From positions 1 through 39,378 of the IMG/VR virus record IMGVR_UViG_3300032224_000527: a DNA stretch of 39,378 nucleotides. One strand, 5' to 3'. This DNA comes from a virus. Under the pieces are notes generated by a model. It had not been told where the DNA came from. It did not search any database and saw only the letters and a program-made list of their open reading frames with translations. How positions within the stretch are numbered: position 1 is the first letter of the stretch; each line of letters begins with the position of its first letter. A program made the position numbers and the translations under genes. Positions 12,698 through 20,752 of this stretch are shown piece by piece.

Positions 12698-14532
12698 TGG
12701 CTCGAAAATCTAATTCGGAAATTATTGTAAGTTACAGAAACAAGATTGAACAAACAAAGCGTTGGAGGCGTGAAGAACGCTGTGACGATTTGTGGTCACG
12801 AATGATTGACATGTACCGTGGAAAGCATTTTAAGACAGAAACCGAAGAAGACCGTTTGCTTGTCAACATTGCTTTTGCAACCATCAACGTAATCTCACCT
12901 AGCGTTTCCGTTAACTATCCAAAGATTACTGTTAATGCCCGGAAGTATGAAGATGCTCCTCGTGCTGTTGTGACCGAAGCCGTAGTTAACTACTGGTGGA
13001 GACACTATGAGTGCCAGAAAGAATTCCGTACAGCAGTAAAAGACATGCTCATTATTGGTCATGGTTTCCTAAAGACTGGTTATCGTTTTGTTGAAAAGGA
13101 TGGTTCGGATTACGAAGCATCCGATGAACTGGCTTCAGCAGCACCAGAGTCAATTACTGAGTCTGATTTTATTATTACAGAAGACCGACCATTTGTTGAG
13201 CGCATTTCTCCATTTGATATTTTTGTTGATGCAGATGCAACATCAATGCAAGATATGCGTTGGATTGCACAAAGAGTTCGTCGTCCATTAAAAGATGTTA
13301 AAAAAGACAAGCGTTATAACTCTGCTGCACGAAATGAAGCAGCACCTTCGCATTACTCAAAGTGGGGAATTGACGATTGGCGTGGGTCGGTAAGACCACG
13401 CCGTACTGAAAACGAAGATGATGCTTATGTAGAAATCTGGGAATACTACGACATTGAAACAGGCAAGATGTCTGTGTTCTGTGATGGTGGTGACAAGTTC
13501 CTTGTCAACCCAACAACAATCCCATTCTCATTTGGTCATCCATTTGTGATGTTGCGCAACTACGAAATTCCAGAACACTTCTACCCAATGGGTGAACTGG
13601 AAGCAATTGAACCGTTGCAAATGGAACTTAACCAAACACGTACACAGATGATGAACCATCGTAAACGCTTCTCACGTAAGTGGCTGTACAAGGAATCAGC
13701 ATTCGATGCTGATGGTCGTGCAGCGTTGGAGTCAGATGACGACAACGTAATGGTCCCAGTTATTTCAGAAGAAGGACTTGGTAATGTCATCACGCCAATG
13801 CCAGCAGTTATTAGTCCGCCAGAGTTCTACAACCAATCGAATCTTATTTCTGGAGATATTGACCGTGTATCTGGTGTTTCCGAATATCAGCGTGGTGGTA
13901 TGCCAGAAATTCGTCGTACAGCAACTGAAGCAGCAATTTCACAGGATGCTTCAAATGCTCGCTCTGCGGACAAGTTGGCAATCATTGAGCGTGGTATTGG
14001 TGAATGCGCTCGTCGCTTGGTTATGCTTGCACAGCAATACATGACGGCAGAAGGTGCTGTTCGTGTTGCAGGCAAAGACGCACAACCAATCTGGGTAAAC
14101 TTTGACCGTGACTACATTCAGGGTGATTTTGACTTTGAGGTAGAAGGTGGTTCAACACAGCCAATCAACGAATCATTCCGTCGCCAAATGGCACTACAAG
14201 TTGTTGACGCAATGGCTCCGTTTGCTTCCGCTGGAATTATTGACATGCCAAAGTTGGCTACTTATGTTCTTCAGTATGGTTTTGGTATCAAGAGTGCAGC
14301 CTCGTTTGTGACCGCACCACCACCTCCAATGCCACCAGAAATGGGTGGAGCACCGCAAGGTGCACCGCCTCAGGGCATGCCACCACAGGGACTTCCACCA
14401 GAGGCAATGATGCAAGGAGCGCCACCGCAAGGTGGAGCACCAGCAGGTTTACCACCTGAACTTGCAGGATTGCCACCTGAGTTGTTAATGCAACTCATGC
14501 AAGGTGGAGGTATGCCACCACAAGGCATGTAA
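12697..14532 (+). CDS. Portal protein
   Basis: 611 residues from the ATG at 12697, chosen for GAGGA 7 bases upstream and the TAATG overlap. The N-terminal half has the head-portal pattern: DLWSRMIDMYRGKHF, NIAFATINVISPSVSVNYP, a helix-rich DMLIIGHGFLKTGYRF wing and ERISPFDIFVDADA. A long stem helix follows (EPLQMELNQTRTQMMNHRKR at about 310-330). The last 75 residues are a low-complexity tail of Pro, Gly, Gln and Met repeats (PPQG-type). Portals form the dodecameric DNA channel at one capsid vertex. The tail is unusual in length and may lie inside the head. Confidence 0.92.
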   Translation: MARKSNSEIIVSYRNKIEQTKRWRREERCDDLWSRMIDMYRGKHFKTETEEDRLLVNIAFATINVISPSVSVNYPKITVNARKYEDAPRAVVTEAVVNYWWRHYECQKEFRTAVKDMLIIGHGFLKTGYRFVEKDGSDYEASDELASAAPESITESDFIITEDRPFVERISPFDIFVDADATSMQDMRWIAQRVRRPLKDVKKDKRYNSAARNEAAPSHYSKWGIDDWRGSVRPRRTENEDDAYVEIWEYYDIETGKMSVFCDGGDKFLVNPTTIPFSFGHPFVMLRNYEIPEHFYPMGELEAIEPLQMELNQTRTQMMNHRKRFSRKWLYKESAFDADGRAALESDDDNVMVPVISEEGLGNVITPMPAVISPPEFYNQSNLISGDIDRVSGVSEYQRGGMPEIRRTATEAAISQDASNARSADKLAIIERGIGECARRLVMLAQQYMTAEGAVRVAGKDAQPIWVNFDRDYIQGDFDFEVEGGSTQPINESFRRQMALQVVDAMAPFASAGIIDMPKLATYVLQYGFGIKSAASFVTAPPPPMPPEMGGAPQGAPPQGMPPQGLPPEAMMQGAPPQGGAPAGLPPELAGLPPELLMQLMQGGGMPPQGM

Positions 14533-14578
14533 CGAATAAACCAAACATATAGAGCAACCCGAAAAGGACTCCTAAAAA

Positions 14579-15364
14579 ATGAGCGATATAAATAGCAATG
14601 AAATCACAGCCGATGTGACCCCGGAAGAACTGGGACAATCACAAGAGGTTGCGGATGTAGTTGATGCCTTAACCGAGGAACAAATTGATTTGCTCCCTGT
14701 TGATGAGTTTGGAGACAGATATGTTTCCGTAACCGTTGGCGGTGAGGAAGTTAAAGTGCCACTCAAAGAGGCGCTTTCTGGATACCAGCGTCAAGCGGAC
14801 TATACCCGTAAGACACAGGAACTCAGTGAGCAACGGCGACAAGTGCAATTTGGTGCCGCTTTGCAAGAAGCCTTGCAAAACGACCCACAGGGTACTTTAA
14901 GTCTGCTTTCACAGCATTACGGCGTTGGACAACAAGCCTCTGAAGAAGAGGAATTGTACATGGACCCAGTTGAGAAACAGTACCGACAATTGGAAAATCG
15001 AGTTCAAGCCTTTGAGCAAGAAAAAGCAAGGAATGAACTTGAGCGAACAATACAGTCGCTGCAAACACGATACGGCTCGGACTTCGATGCCAATGAGGTT
15101 GTGTCAAAGGCTTTAGCCATTGGCTCATCTGATTTGGAAGCGGTGTACAAGCAGATTGCGTTTGACAAGGTGTACGAGGATGCATTGACCGTTCGTCAAC
15201 TTCGTGAGAAGAGGGCAAATGAGCAAAAGCAGATTACGGACTCAAAGCGTCAAGCGTCAGTTGCTTCCACTACTTCTTCGGCTGGAAGTGCAGATGTATC
15301 AGCACAACCCATTAAATCATTGCGAGACGCATTTGAAGCCGCAAAACGGCAACTAAGCGTTTAG
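14579..15364 (+). CDS. Capsid scaffolding protein
   Basis: 261 residues, very acidic at the N-terminus (EITADVTPEELGQSQEVADVV), then a conserved-style VEVKVPLKEALSGYQRQADYTRK-like segment (about 57-80), long Gln/Glu/Arg coiled coil (about 80-160 and 185-225) and a short basic C-terminal helix (LRDAFEAAKRQL) that could bind the capsid protein. Place between portal and capsid, composition and size all fit a scaffold that is lost on maturation. No protease motif seen. Confidence 0.88.
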   Translation: MSDINSNEITADVTPEELGQSQEVADVVDALTEEQIDLLPVDEFGDRYVSVTVGGEEVKVPLKEALSGYQRQADYTRKTQELSEQRRQVQFGAALQEALQNDPQGTLSLLSQHYGVGQQASEEEELYMDPVEKQYRQLENRVQAFEQEKARNELERTIQSLQTRYGSDFDANEVVSKALAIGSSDLEAVYKQIAFDKVYEDALTVRQLREKRANEQKQITDSKRQASVASTTSSAGSADVSAQPIKSLRDAFEAAKRQLSV

Positions 15365-15387
15365 CGTTCAATTAAGGAGAAATCAAA

Positions 15388-16332
15388 ATGGCATCAGCCA
15401 ATAGTAACTTTGATAACTTGCTCACAACTACGCTTGCGAACTATCGCAGCCAGTTGACCGACAACGTTTTCACTGCACGTCCACTCACCTACACCCTCAT
15501 GGATAAGGGTCGCATCCGTATGCTTAACGGCGGTACGAAGATTGTTGAACCTCTTATCTACGGCAAGAACTCAACTGTTGCTTCATACAGCGGTTATGAC
15601 TCACTTGCTTTGACCCCACAAGAAGGCATCTCGGCTGCTGAATACGACTGGAAGCAGTACGCTGCATCCATCGCAATCAGCGGTATTGAAGAAGCCAAGA
15701 ACAACGGTGAACAAGAAATCATCAACTTGCTCGAAGCCAAGATTATGCAGGCTGAAGAGTCAATGCGTGAATCTTTCAACCAAATGTTCTTCTCTGATGG
15801 AACTGGTAACAGCAACAAAGACTGGAACGGCCTTGGAAACTTGGTTGAGTCCGGCAACACCGTTGGTGGAATCAACTCGTCAACTACAGGAAACGAGTTC
15901 TGGCGTTCGTATGAGGAAAACACCGCAACTGCGTTGACCCTCGCACAAATGGCAACCGCTTACAACAGCACCTCTGTTGGAAACGACCACCCAGACGTCA
16001 TCTTGTCAACTCAAACCTTGTTTGAGAAGTATGAAGCATTGCTTCAACCAAACCTTCGTTTCACGGACACCAAAACTGCAGATGCTGGATTCCAGAACCT
16101 GTTGTTCAAGGCTGCTCCGATTATGTACGACGTACATTGCACTGCAGGTGTTATGTACTTCCTCAACACGAAGTATCTCACATTGGTCGGTCACAGCAAC
16201 AAGTGGTTTGCACAGACAGACTTTGTTAAGCCAGAAGACACTGATGCTCGCTATGCGCTCATCATGTGCTACGGAAACCTCACCTGTCGCAACCGTGCGA
16301 AGCAGGGCAAACTCACGGCAAAGACCGCCTAA
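15388..16332 (+). CDS. Major capsid protein (HK97-type fold expected)
   Basis: 314 residues behind TAAGGAGAAATCAAA. Sequence style matches podoviral coat proteins: an N-terminal arm (NFDNLLTTTLANYRSQLTDN), a beta-hinge VEPLIYGKNSTVASYSGY, a long spine helix (GEQEIINLLEAKIMQAEESMRESFNQ) and a C-terminal P-domain-like part with VMYFLNTKYLTLV. No separate protease or N-terminal delta domain is visible, so assembly relies on the upstream scaffold. The codon choice is more GC-rich and regular than in neighbouring genes, as expected for a highly expressed coat protein. Confidence 0.9.
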   Translation: MASANSNFDNLLTTTLANYRSQLTDNVFTARPLTYTLMDKGRIRMLNGGTKIVEPLIYGKNSTVASYSGYDSLALTPQEGISAAEYDWKQYAASIAISGIEEAKNNGEQEIINLLEAKIMQAEESMRESFNQMFFSDGTGNSNKDWNGLGNLVESGNTVGGINSSTTGNEFWRSYEENTATALTLAQMATAYNSTSVGNDHPDVILSTQTLFEKYEALLQPNLRFTDTKTADAGFQNLLFKAAPIMYDVHCTAGVMYFLNTKYLTLVGHSNKWFAQTDFVKPEDTDARYALIMCYGNLTCRNRAKQGKLTAKTA

Positions 16333-16360
16333 GTTAACTAACCAATAAGGAGAAATCAAA

Positions 16361-16783
16361 ATGCCACTATTAGCAAATGATACAGCGGGTGCTCTCACTC
16401 GTAAGCGTGTAGAAGAATGGGCAGCAAAAGTAGAAAAGACAACTATTGTCGCCGCTACTGATGCAGCAACAGTAATGTCAGCAGCAACACTTGCTGGAGC
16501 GGGTAGCGTCATTTACACGATGACACCAACTGCAGCACGTACCTTGACCACACCAACTGGTGCGGAATTGGGTGCAGCATTCACGGATGAAGCAGTAGGA
16601 ACCTCGTTCGAGTTCACAGTTGTAAACAATGCGGCAGCAACGTATGCAATCACTGTAACTGCGGGTGCTTCTGGTATCACGCTTGTTGGTCAAGCAGCAA
16701 CTTTTGCGGTTGCAGCAGCATCATCAGCAACATACATTGTTGTTTTCACTTCAACAACTGCGGTTTCAATTTACCGTAAGTAA
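16361..16783 (+). CDS. Putative capsid decoration protein, 140 aa
   Basis: Its ribosome site (TAAGGAGAAATCAAAATG) is identical to that of the capsid gene, suggesting a similar high output. After a charged N-terminal helix (RKRVEEWAAKVEKT) the protein is Ala/Thr/Val-rich and beta-like, with runs such as VIYTMTPTAARTLTTPTG and FEFTVVNNAAATYAITV. The composition fits a head-decorating or spike protein. A strong hairpin terminator follows, so the capsid pair may form its own end point of transcription. Confidence 0.7.
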   Translation: MPLLANDTAGALTRKRVEEWAAKVEKTTIVAATDAATVMSAATLAGAGSVIYTMTPTAARTLTTPTGAELGAAFTDEAVGTSFEFTVVNNAAATYAITVTAGASGITLVGQAATFAVAAASSATYIVVFTSTTAVSIYRK

Positions 16784-16789
16784 TTAATC

Positions 16790-16830
16790 GGGGGAGTGGG
16801 ACACCCTTCATTAGCCCACTCCCCCCTTTT
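16790..16830 (+). terminator. Intrinsic terminator after capsid genes
   Basis: GGGGGAGTGGG (16790-16800) pairs perfectly with CCCACTCCCCC (16815-16825) over a 14-base loop, followed by C then TTTT (16827-16830). An 11-bp, GC-rich stem with a short T-run is a good rightward terminator, although the T-run is short. It would raise capsid mRNA relative to the downstream tail genes. Confidence 0.8.
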
Positions 16831-16851
16831 ACATTGAGTTAGGAGACTTCA

Positions 16852-17280
16852 ATGGCATCAAAAAAAGCAATGAATGCATACGGACTTCGTTTGACCAAAC
16901 AGGCTCAAAAGAAGGTTGCAAACAATAAGCCAAGTCAAGAAAAATCAAAGCCAAACTTTAAGCCGGGTGGAAACTTCTCAACTGGTCGTGCAATTAAGGC
17001 TCAACCTGAAACTCGTGCAAGCAAGAAGCCAAGTGCTTCTTCAGCAAGACAAGCAGGTGGACGTGCCAAAGAAGGTCTTGGCAAGTTTAGCGGCGGAGTT
17101 GGTCGTGTTGGTTCTGGAGAAATGAAGGAACTCAAGGGAACTGGAAAAGGTTCTGGCAAGAGTTACCTCAAAGCAACTCGTGCAGTTGCTTCAAAAGGAC
17201 AGGCAATACGCAAGGCTGATGCAGCAAGTGCTGCAAAGCGTCGTAAGAGCGGAACAACCCGTTCACGAGGTATGTACTAA
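16852..17280 (+). CDS. Highly basic low-complexity protein, 142 aa
   Basis: ATG at 16852 behind TAGGAGACTTC. The protein is rich in Lys, Arg, Ala, Gly and Ser throughout, with almost no hydrophobic core and only scattered aromatic residues, e.g. KPGGNFSTGRAIKAQPETRA and a C-terminal AAKRRKSGTTRSRGMY. It has no recognised domain. Placed just after the capsid genes and flanked by two hairpins, it may be a DNA-condensing internal head protein. Disorder and charge support nucleic-acid binding; the rest is inference. Confidence 0.72.
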   Translation: MASKKAMNAYGLRLTKQAQKKVANNKPSQEKSKPNFKPGGNFSTGRAIKAQPETRASKKPSASSARQAGGRAKEGLGKFSGGVGRVGSGEMKELKGTGKGSGKSYLKATRAVASKGQAIRKADAASAAKRRKSGTTRSRGMY

Positions 17281-17290
17281 ATAAATCTAT

Positions 17291-17330
17291 ATATCCCTCA
17301 TCACGATGCCACACTCGTGATGGGGGATAT
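17291..17330 (+). terminator. Long 16-bp stem-loop, possible terminator or processing site
   Basis: The 16-base arm at 17291-17306 pairs with 17315-17330 with one wobble pair and an 8-base loop (TGCCACAC). No T-run follows (GTAACAAATT), so it is either a weak terminator, a 3'-end stabiliser or an RNase III-type site between the basic protein gene and the adaptor genes. Confidence 0.7.
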
Positions 17331-17353
17331 GTAACAAATTGGGTTAGTTGTAT

Positions 17354-17566
17354 ATGAAAAACGCCGTACAAGCCCAGTCGTATTACGGACAACCAGTATC
17401 TGGTTTCCGCCTAGCCCCAACAGCGGGAGCAAAGATTGCTGCTCCATCTGCGCCATATATAGGTCGCAACCGTTGTATTGCCAATGAGGACACCTGTGAG
17501 GGTCCAAAGGCACGGGGCACGGATTATTGCATCGGACACCTAAGGTCAAAAGGTCAGGCTAAATGA
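17354..17566 (+). CDS. Small Cys/His metal-binding protein, 70 aa
   Basis: The ATG at 17354 is preferred over a TTG two codons earlier; neither has a good ribosome site. The C-terminal half reads RNRCIANEDTCEG then DYCIGHLRSKG: C-x6-C-x9-C-x2-H, a small zinc-knuckle pattern that I recognise from short proteins near head-tail genes of aquatic phages. The N-terminal half is Ala/Pro/Gly-rich. The stop overlaps the adaptor start (ATGA). The role is unknown. Confidence 0.68.
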   Translation: MKNAVQAQSYYGQPVSGFRLAPTAGAKIAAPSAPYIGRNRCIANEDTCEGPKARGTDYCIGHLRSKGQAK

Positions 17567-18258
17567 GCGTAACTCTGGCAACTCTGCGTACACAGGTACG
17601 CAATATGGCTGACTTAGATGAAGTGGATTTGCCAGACTCCATTATTGACCAGTTTGCCCGTGAGGGTTTTCAGCGCATTTATTCGCTTGAACGCAGATGG
17701 CCGTGGTTGCAACAGTCGTATGCATTTAACACAGTTGCAAACCAACGTGAATATACGATTTCCACAATTGGTGACATTCGAGAAATTATTTCTGTAATTG
17801 ATAGTAGTACTTCAGGTGCTCGTCTTACATTGATTCCATATGACAACGCCGAAGAAATTTGGCTTGGGAATACAGATGTTCCAAGCCGACCATACTTCTA
17901 TTCTTTCTGGAATAAAAAATTGCAATTGTGGGCTAAGCCCAATGCGGTTTATCCAATGGTTGTTCGTGCTTATCGCAATCCTGTTTATACTTGGTTGACA
18001 AATACAGCAGAAACAATTGACCTTGATGAATGGTTCCACGCTCTACTTCCGTATTTTGTGCTTGCTCGTGTATACCAGCGTCAAGAAGATGCTCAATTAT
18101 CACAAATGTACATGACATCTTTTGAAGAAGGTATTGGTCTTGCCCGTCGTGACTTGATGAAGGCATCAAGTGCACAACCTGTAATCATGTCTGCTGGTCG
18201 TCAGTACCCAACTATGCGTCGCTGGTTGCAGACGCTTGGGGCGACTCTTGGACAATGA
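17563..18258 (+). CDS. Head-tail adaptor / tail tubular A-like protein
   Basis: 231 residues, beginning MSVTLATLRTQVRNMADLD, a short-tailed phage adaptor N-terminus, with IIDQFAREGFQRIYSLERRWPWLQ and a central beta part (REYTISTIGDIREIISVI). The pattern of a Trp-rich helix followed by a beta element matches P22 gp4 / T7 gp11-type connectors, which sit below the portal. It overlaps both neighbours by 4 bases. With the next gene it marks the virion as short-tailed. Confidence 0.82.
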   Translation: MSVTLATLRTQVRNMADLDEVDLPDSIIDQFAREGFQRIYSLERRWPWLQQSYAFNTVANQREYTISTIGDIREIISVIDSSTSGARLTLIPYDNAEEIWLGNTDVPSRPYFYSFWNKKLQLWAKPNAVYPMVVRAYRNPVYTWLTNTAETIDLDEWFHALLPYFVLARVYQRQEDAQLSQMYMTSFEEGIGLARRDLMKASSAQPVIMSAGRQYPTMRRWLQTLGATLGQ

Positions 18259-19871
18259 GCAATGTATCCGTTGAACGCTACGACGACTTCACTGGTGGTC
18301 TAAACCTTAGGGCTGACCAGTTCCAGTTGGCTCGAAATGAGTCACCTGACATGTTGAATGTTGAAATTGACCCTCGTGGTGGTTTGTTTACTCGTGGTGC
18401 TATGCGTGAGATTAACTCTACGGCTGTGTCTGGCACATGGGCACCGTACAAGTTGCATGCATTTTATGGTGCAACTCCAAGAGTAATGCTGTCAAGTAGT
18501 ACGAATGTGTTTCATTCAAGTGGAACCAACTTTACACAGTTGCAGTATTCTTCTGGTAATAACATTGTCGCAAACAATACACATGGTGCATCATTTGCTA
18601 ACTGGGGTCAAGACCTTTATGTTGCAACTGGAACAGCCGGAACTGCTACATATAGTTGGGCTACTGGAAGCACTTATGCCAGTGCGATTTTAACTATTGC
18701 AACTGCTGGCAACTTTAATGATAACTACAATTCACCATCACGCAATCGCTTTCCACAGGCTGAACACATTACTGTGCATGCAAACAAAATGTTTGCTGCA
18801 GGTGTTAAAACCGCTGGAACCACTTATGTAAATAGACTTCACTGGTCTCATGAGGCAGAACCAAATGACTGGGCTACAAAAGACTATATTGATTTTCTCG
18901 GTGGTGGAGATGGAATCAAGGCACTTGCTGTGTACGCAGGTCAGTTGATTGTTTTCAAACCAAACTCAATTTACATTGTTTACGGCTATGAAACGGCAGA
19001 CTTTGCTGTTGTTGAACTCACGTCACGACTTGGTGTTGATTCGCCAAACAAGGTTGCTGTTGCTGAAAACGGAATCTATTTTTACTCACATCCAAATGGT
19101 TTGTTTTTCTACAATGGTTCAAGCATTGTTGATTTGTCTGACAACTTTAACTCCATTTATCCAAACAACTATGTTAATGATTCTGCAACATCGACGATTT
19201 CTGTTTCGTACATAAATCGTCGTGTATGGCTTTCAATTCCATATTCAAAAACAACATCTGTAAGTAATGCAACAGTGAATTTTATTTACGACCCAAGCAT
19301 TGGTCAACGTGGTGCGTACACATTATTTAGTACTGCTGATAGTTACGGGGTAATTGGTGGGTGTGACTTTACTGCATCAACTGGTATTACTTATGGTCTT
19401 GCAATACATCCGGGTATTCCACGAGTGTTAAAGGTTGATGCCTTTGAGGCTGAAACCGATTTGCTTGCAACAGTTGAAACCAACTTTAGTTCCTATTACA
19501 GAACTGGTTGGGTTGATGGTCGTTCTTATTCAATGAAAAAAATGTGGCGCAGACCAGACATTGTTATTAAGCAGTCAGATACAGCAAGAACCGTGAATGT
19601 CAAGGTATTTCACAACTTTGAGGAAGCAAGTGGAAACGAACGTAAAACGTTTGATATTTCTATTGATTCATCTGCAACTGGAATGCTCTGGGGTGAAGGT
19701 CGTTGGGGTTCTGGAAGATGGGGTATACGGGCCGAAGGTGCACAGGTTGTGCGTGGCTCAAACCTTGGACTAGCACGCTCTGTGCAACTTTTATTCACTG
19801 GTCCAACTGGACTTTCTTGGGGTATTGACAGTATCTCATACAAATTTAATACACGAAAGGTAACTGGATAA
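18255..19871 (+). CDS. Tail nozzle / tubular B-like protein, 538 aa
   Basis: Starts SVERYDDFTGGLNLRADQFQL, the typical opening of podoviral nozzle proteins (FxGGLN..D). The body is beta-rich with repeats of aromatic-containing strands, as in the beta-propellers of P22 gp10 / T7 gp12: NKMFAAGVK, QLIVFKPNSIYIVYG, GIYFYSHPNGLFFYNGSSIVDLS. The C-terminal part has an Arg/Trp/Gly patch (LWGEGRWGSGRWGIR). It closes the tail below the adaptor and releases DNA on infection. No tape-measure, sheath or tube gene exists in the genome. Confidence 0.85.
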   Translation: MSNVSVERYDDFTGGLNLRADQFQLARNESPDMLNVEIDPRGGLFTRGAMREINSTAVSGTWAPYKLHAFYGATPRVMLSSSTNVFHSSGTNFTQLQYSSGNNIVANNTHGASFANWGQDLYVATGTAGTATYSWATGSTYASAILTIATAGNFNDNYNSPSRNRFPQAEHITVHANKMFAAGVKTAGTTYVNRLHWSHEAEPNDWATKDYIDFLGGGDGIKALAVYAGQLIVFKPNSIYIVYGYETADFAVVELTSRLGVDSPNKVAVAENGIYFYSHPNGLFFYNGSSIVDLSDNFNSIYPNNYVNDSATSTISVSYINRRVWLSIPYSKTTSVSNATVNFIYDPSIGQRGAYTLFSTADSYGVIGGCDFTASTGITYGLAIHPGIPRVLKVDAFEAETDLLATVETNFSSYYRTGWVDGRSYSMKKMWRRPDIVIKQSDTARTVNVKVFHNFEEASGNERKTFDISIDSSATGMLWGEGRWGSGRWGIRAEGAQVVRGSNLGLARSVQLLFTGPTGLSWGIDSISYKFNTRKVTG

Positions 19872-20152
19872 TGGCAATTACTATTCCACACTCATTTACA
19901 AGCGGAACTATTGCTGAAGCATCTGAGATGAATGCAAACTTCACAACTGTGGGGTCTTATGTAAACGGTTTGTCAACCGGTGCAAACATTGATGCTGGAG
20001 CAATTGCTGCAACAAATATTGCAGCAAACGCAGTAACAAACTCAAAGATTGCTGATGGCGCAATTAGTTATATAAAATTAGATAGTGCTGACGTTCCAAA
20101 CTCATTGGCAGTAAATGACCAGATTGTGCTCGCAGGACAGGTATTTGGCTGA
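19871..20152 (+). CDS. Small virion protein, 93 aa
   Basis: The start overlaps the nozzle stop (TAATG). The N-terminal half reads PHSFTSGTIAEASEMNANFTTVGSYVNGL, a motif shared with N-terminal segments of tail-fibre or neck proteins in many phages. The rest contains a repeat-like Ala/Asn series (AGAIAATNIAANAVTNSKIADGA) that may form a short beta-helix or triple-strand stalk. It is likely a fibre or tail-attached protein. No receptor-binding domain is seen, so a longer partner is expected. Confidence 0.72.
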   Translation: MAITIPHSFTSGTIAEASEMNANFTTVGSYVNGLSTGANIDAGAIAATNIAANAVTNSKIADGAISYIKLDSADVPNSLAVNDQIVLAGQVFG

Positions 20153-20331
20153 TGGATTCATTTTCGGTTCCAGCATTGACAGCACTCAAGTCAACGGATG
20201 CGACAGCAATCCGTCAGATTGCGTCGTCTTTGATTATGGAGATTGACAAGTTGAATAAGAGGATAGATGACATGGAAGCCAACCGTAAGAAGGCTTACGA
20301 AGATAGAAAGGCTGCAAAATATGGCGTATGA
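20152..20331 (+). CDS. Small coiled-coil virion protein, 59 aa
   Basis: ATG at 20152 overlaps the previous stop (TGATG). The second half is a charged helix with heptad spacing (LIMEIDKLNKRIDDMEANRKKAYED), ending in KYGV. It overlaps the next gene by 11 bases. It is too short for a standard search limit. Role unknown; probably tail-assembly or virion-associated. Confidence 0.72.
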   Translation: MDSFSVPALTALKSTDATAIRQIASSLIMEIDKLNKRIDDMEANRKKAYEDRKAAKYGV

Positions 20332-20752
20332 CGCAAGTGCGTTCGAAGCACGTCGCAGAAACTTAATGGACCAATATGCATCTACTGGTGCATCTAACGC
20401 CTATTCTAATTTTCTTTCACAGCAACGTGGTCAAAGAAATCTTGCCGACATGGCAAAAGGTTATGAGAAGGCTCAACCACAGATTCGTACATCAATGGCA
20501 AAACGTGGAGTCTACACACCAAATGTGCAGTCTGGCATTTTCAAGAAAGCGTTACAAGATTTTGCACAAGAAAGAATCAATCAGACTTCGCAGGCTCAGC
20601 AAGACCTTGCTCAGCAGAATGCAATGTTTGATTTGGGTCAAGCACAACTTGCAGGTAACTACAAAGTTGGCATACAAGATTTGGAAGCAGAAAAAGCAAG
20701 ACAGATTGAGCAGGATGCTCTTGAGTTGATGAGATTAAGGAGTGGTTTCTAA
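20321..20752 (+). CDS. Internal virion protein candidate, 143 aa
   Basis: Start at the ATG at 20321 (MAYDASAFEARRRN), inside the preceding gene. Gln/Ala/Arg-rich and mostly helical: RRRNLMDQYASTGASNAYSN, MAKGYEKAQPQIRTSMAKRG and a coiled-coil second half with TSQAQQDLAQQNAMFDLGQAQL. Such proteins precede the large ejected proteins of T7-like virions. No catalytic motif. Stop and next start overlap by one base. Confidence 0.7.
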   Translation: MAYDASAFEARRRNLMDQYASTGASNAYSNFLSQQRGQRNLADMAKGYEKAQPQIRTSMAKRGVYTPNVQSGIFKKALQDFAQERINQTSQAQQDLAQQNAMFDLGQAQLAGNYKVGIQDLEAEKARQIEQDALELMRLRSGF

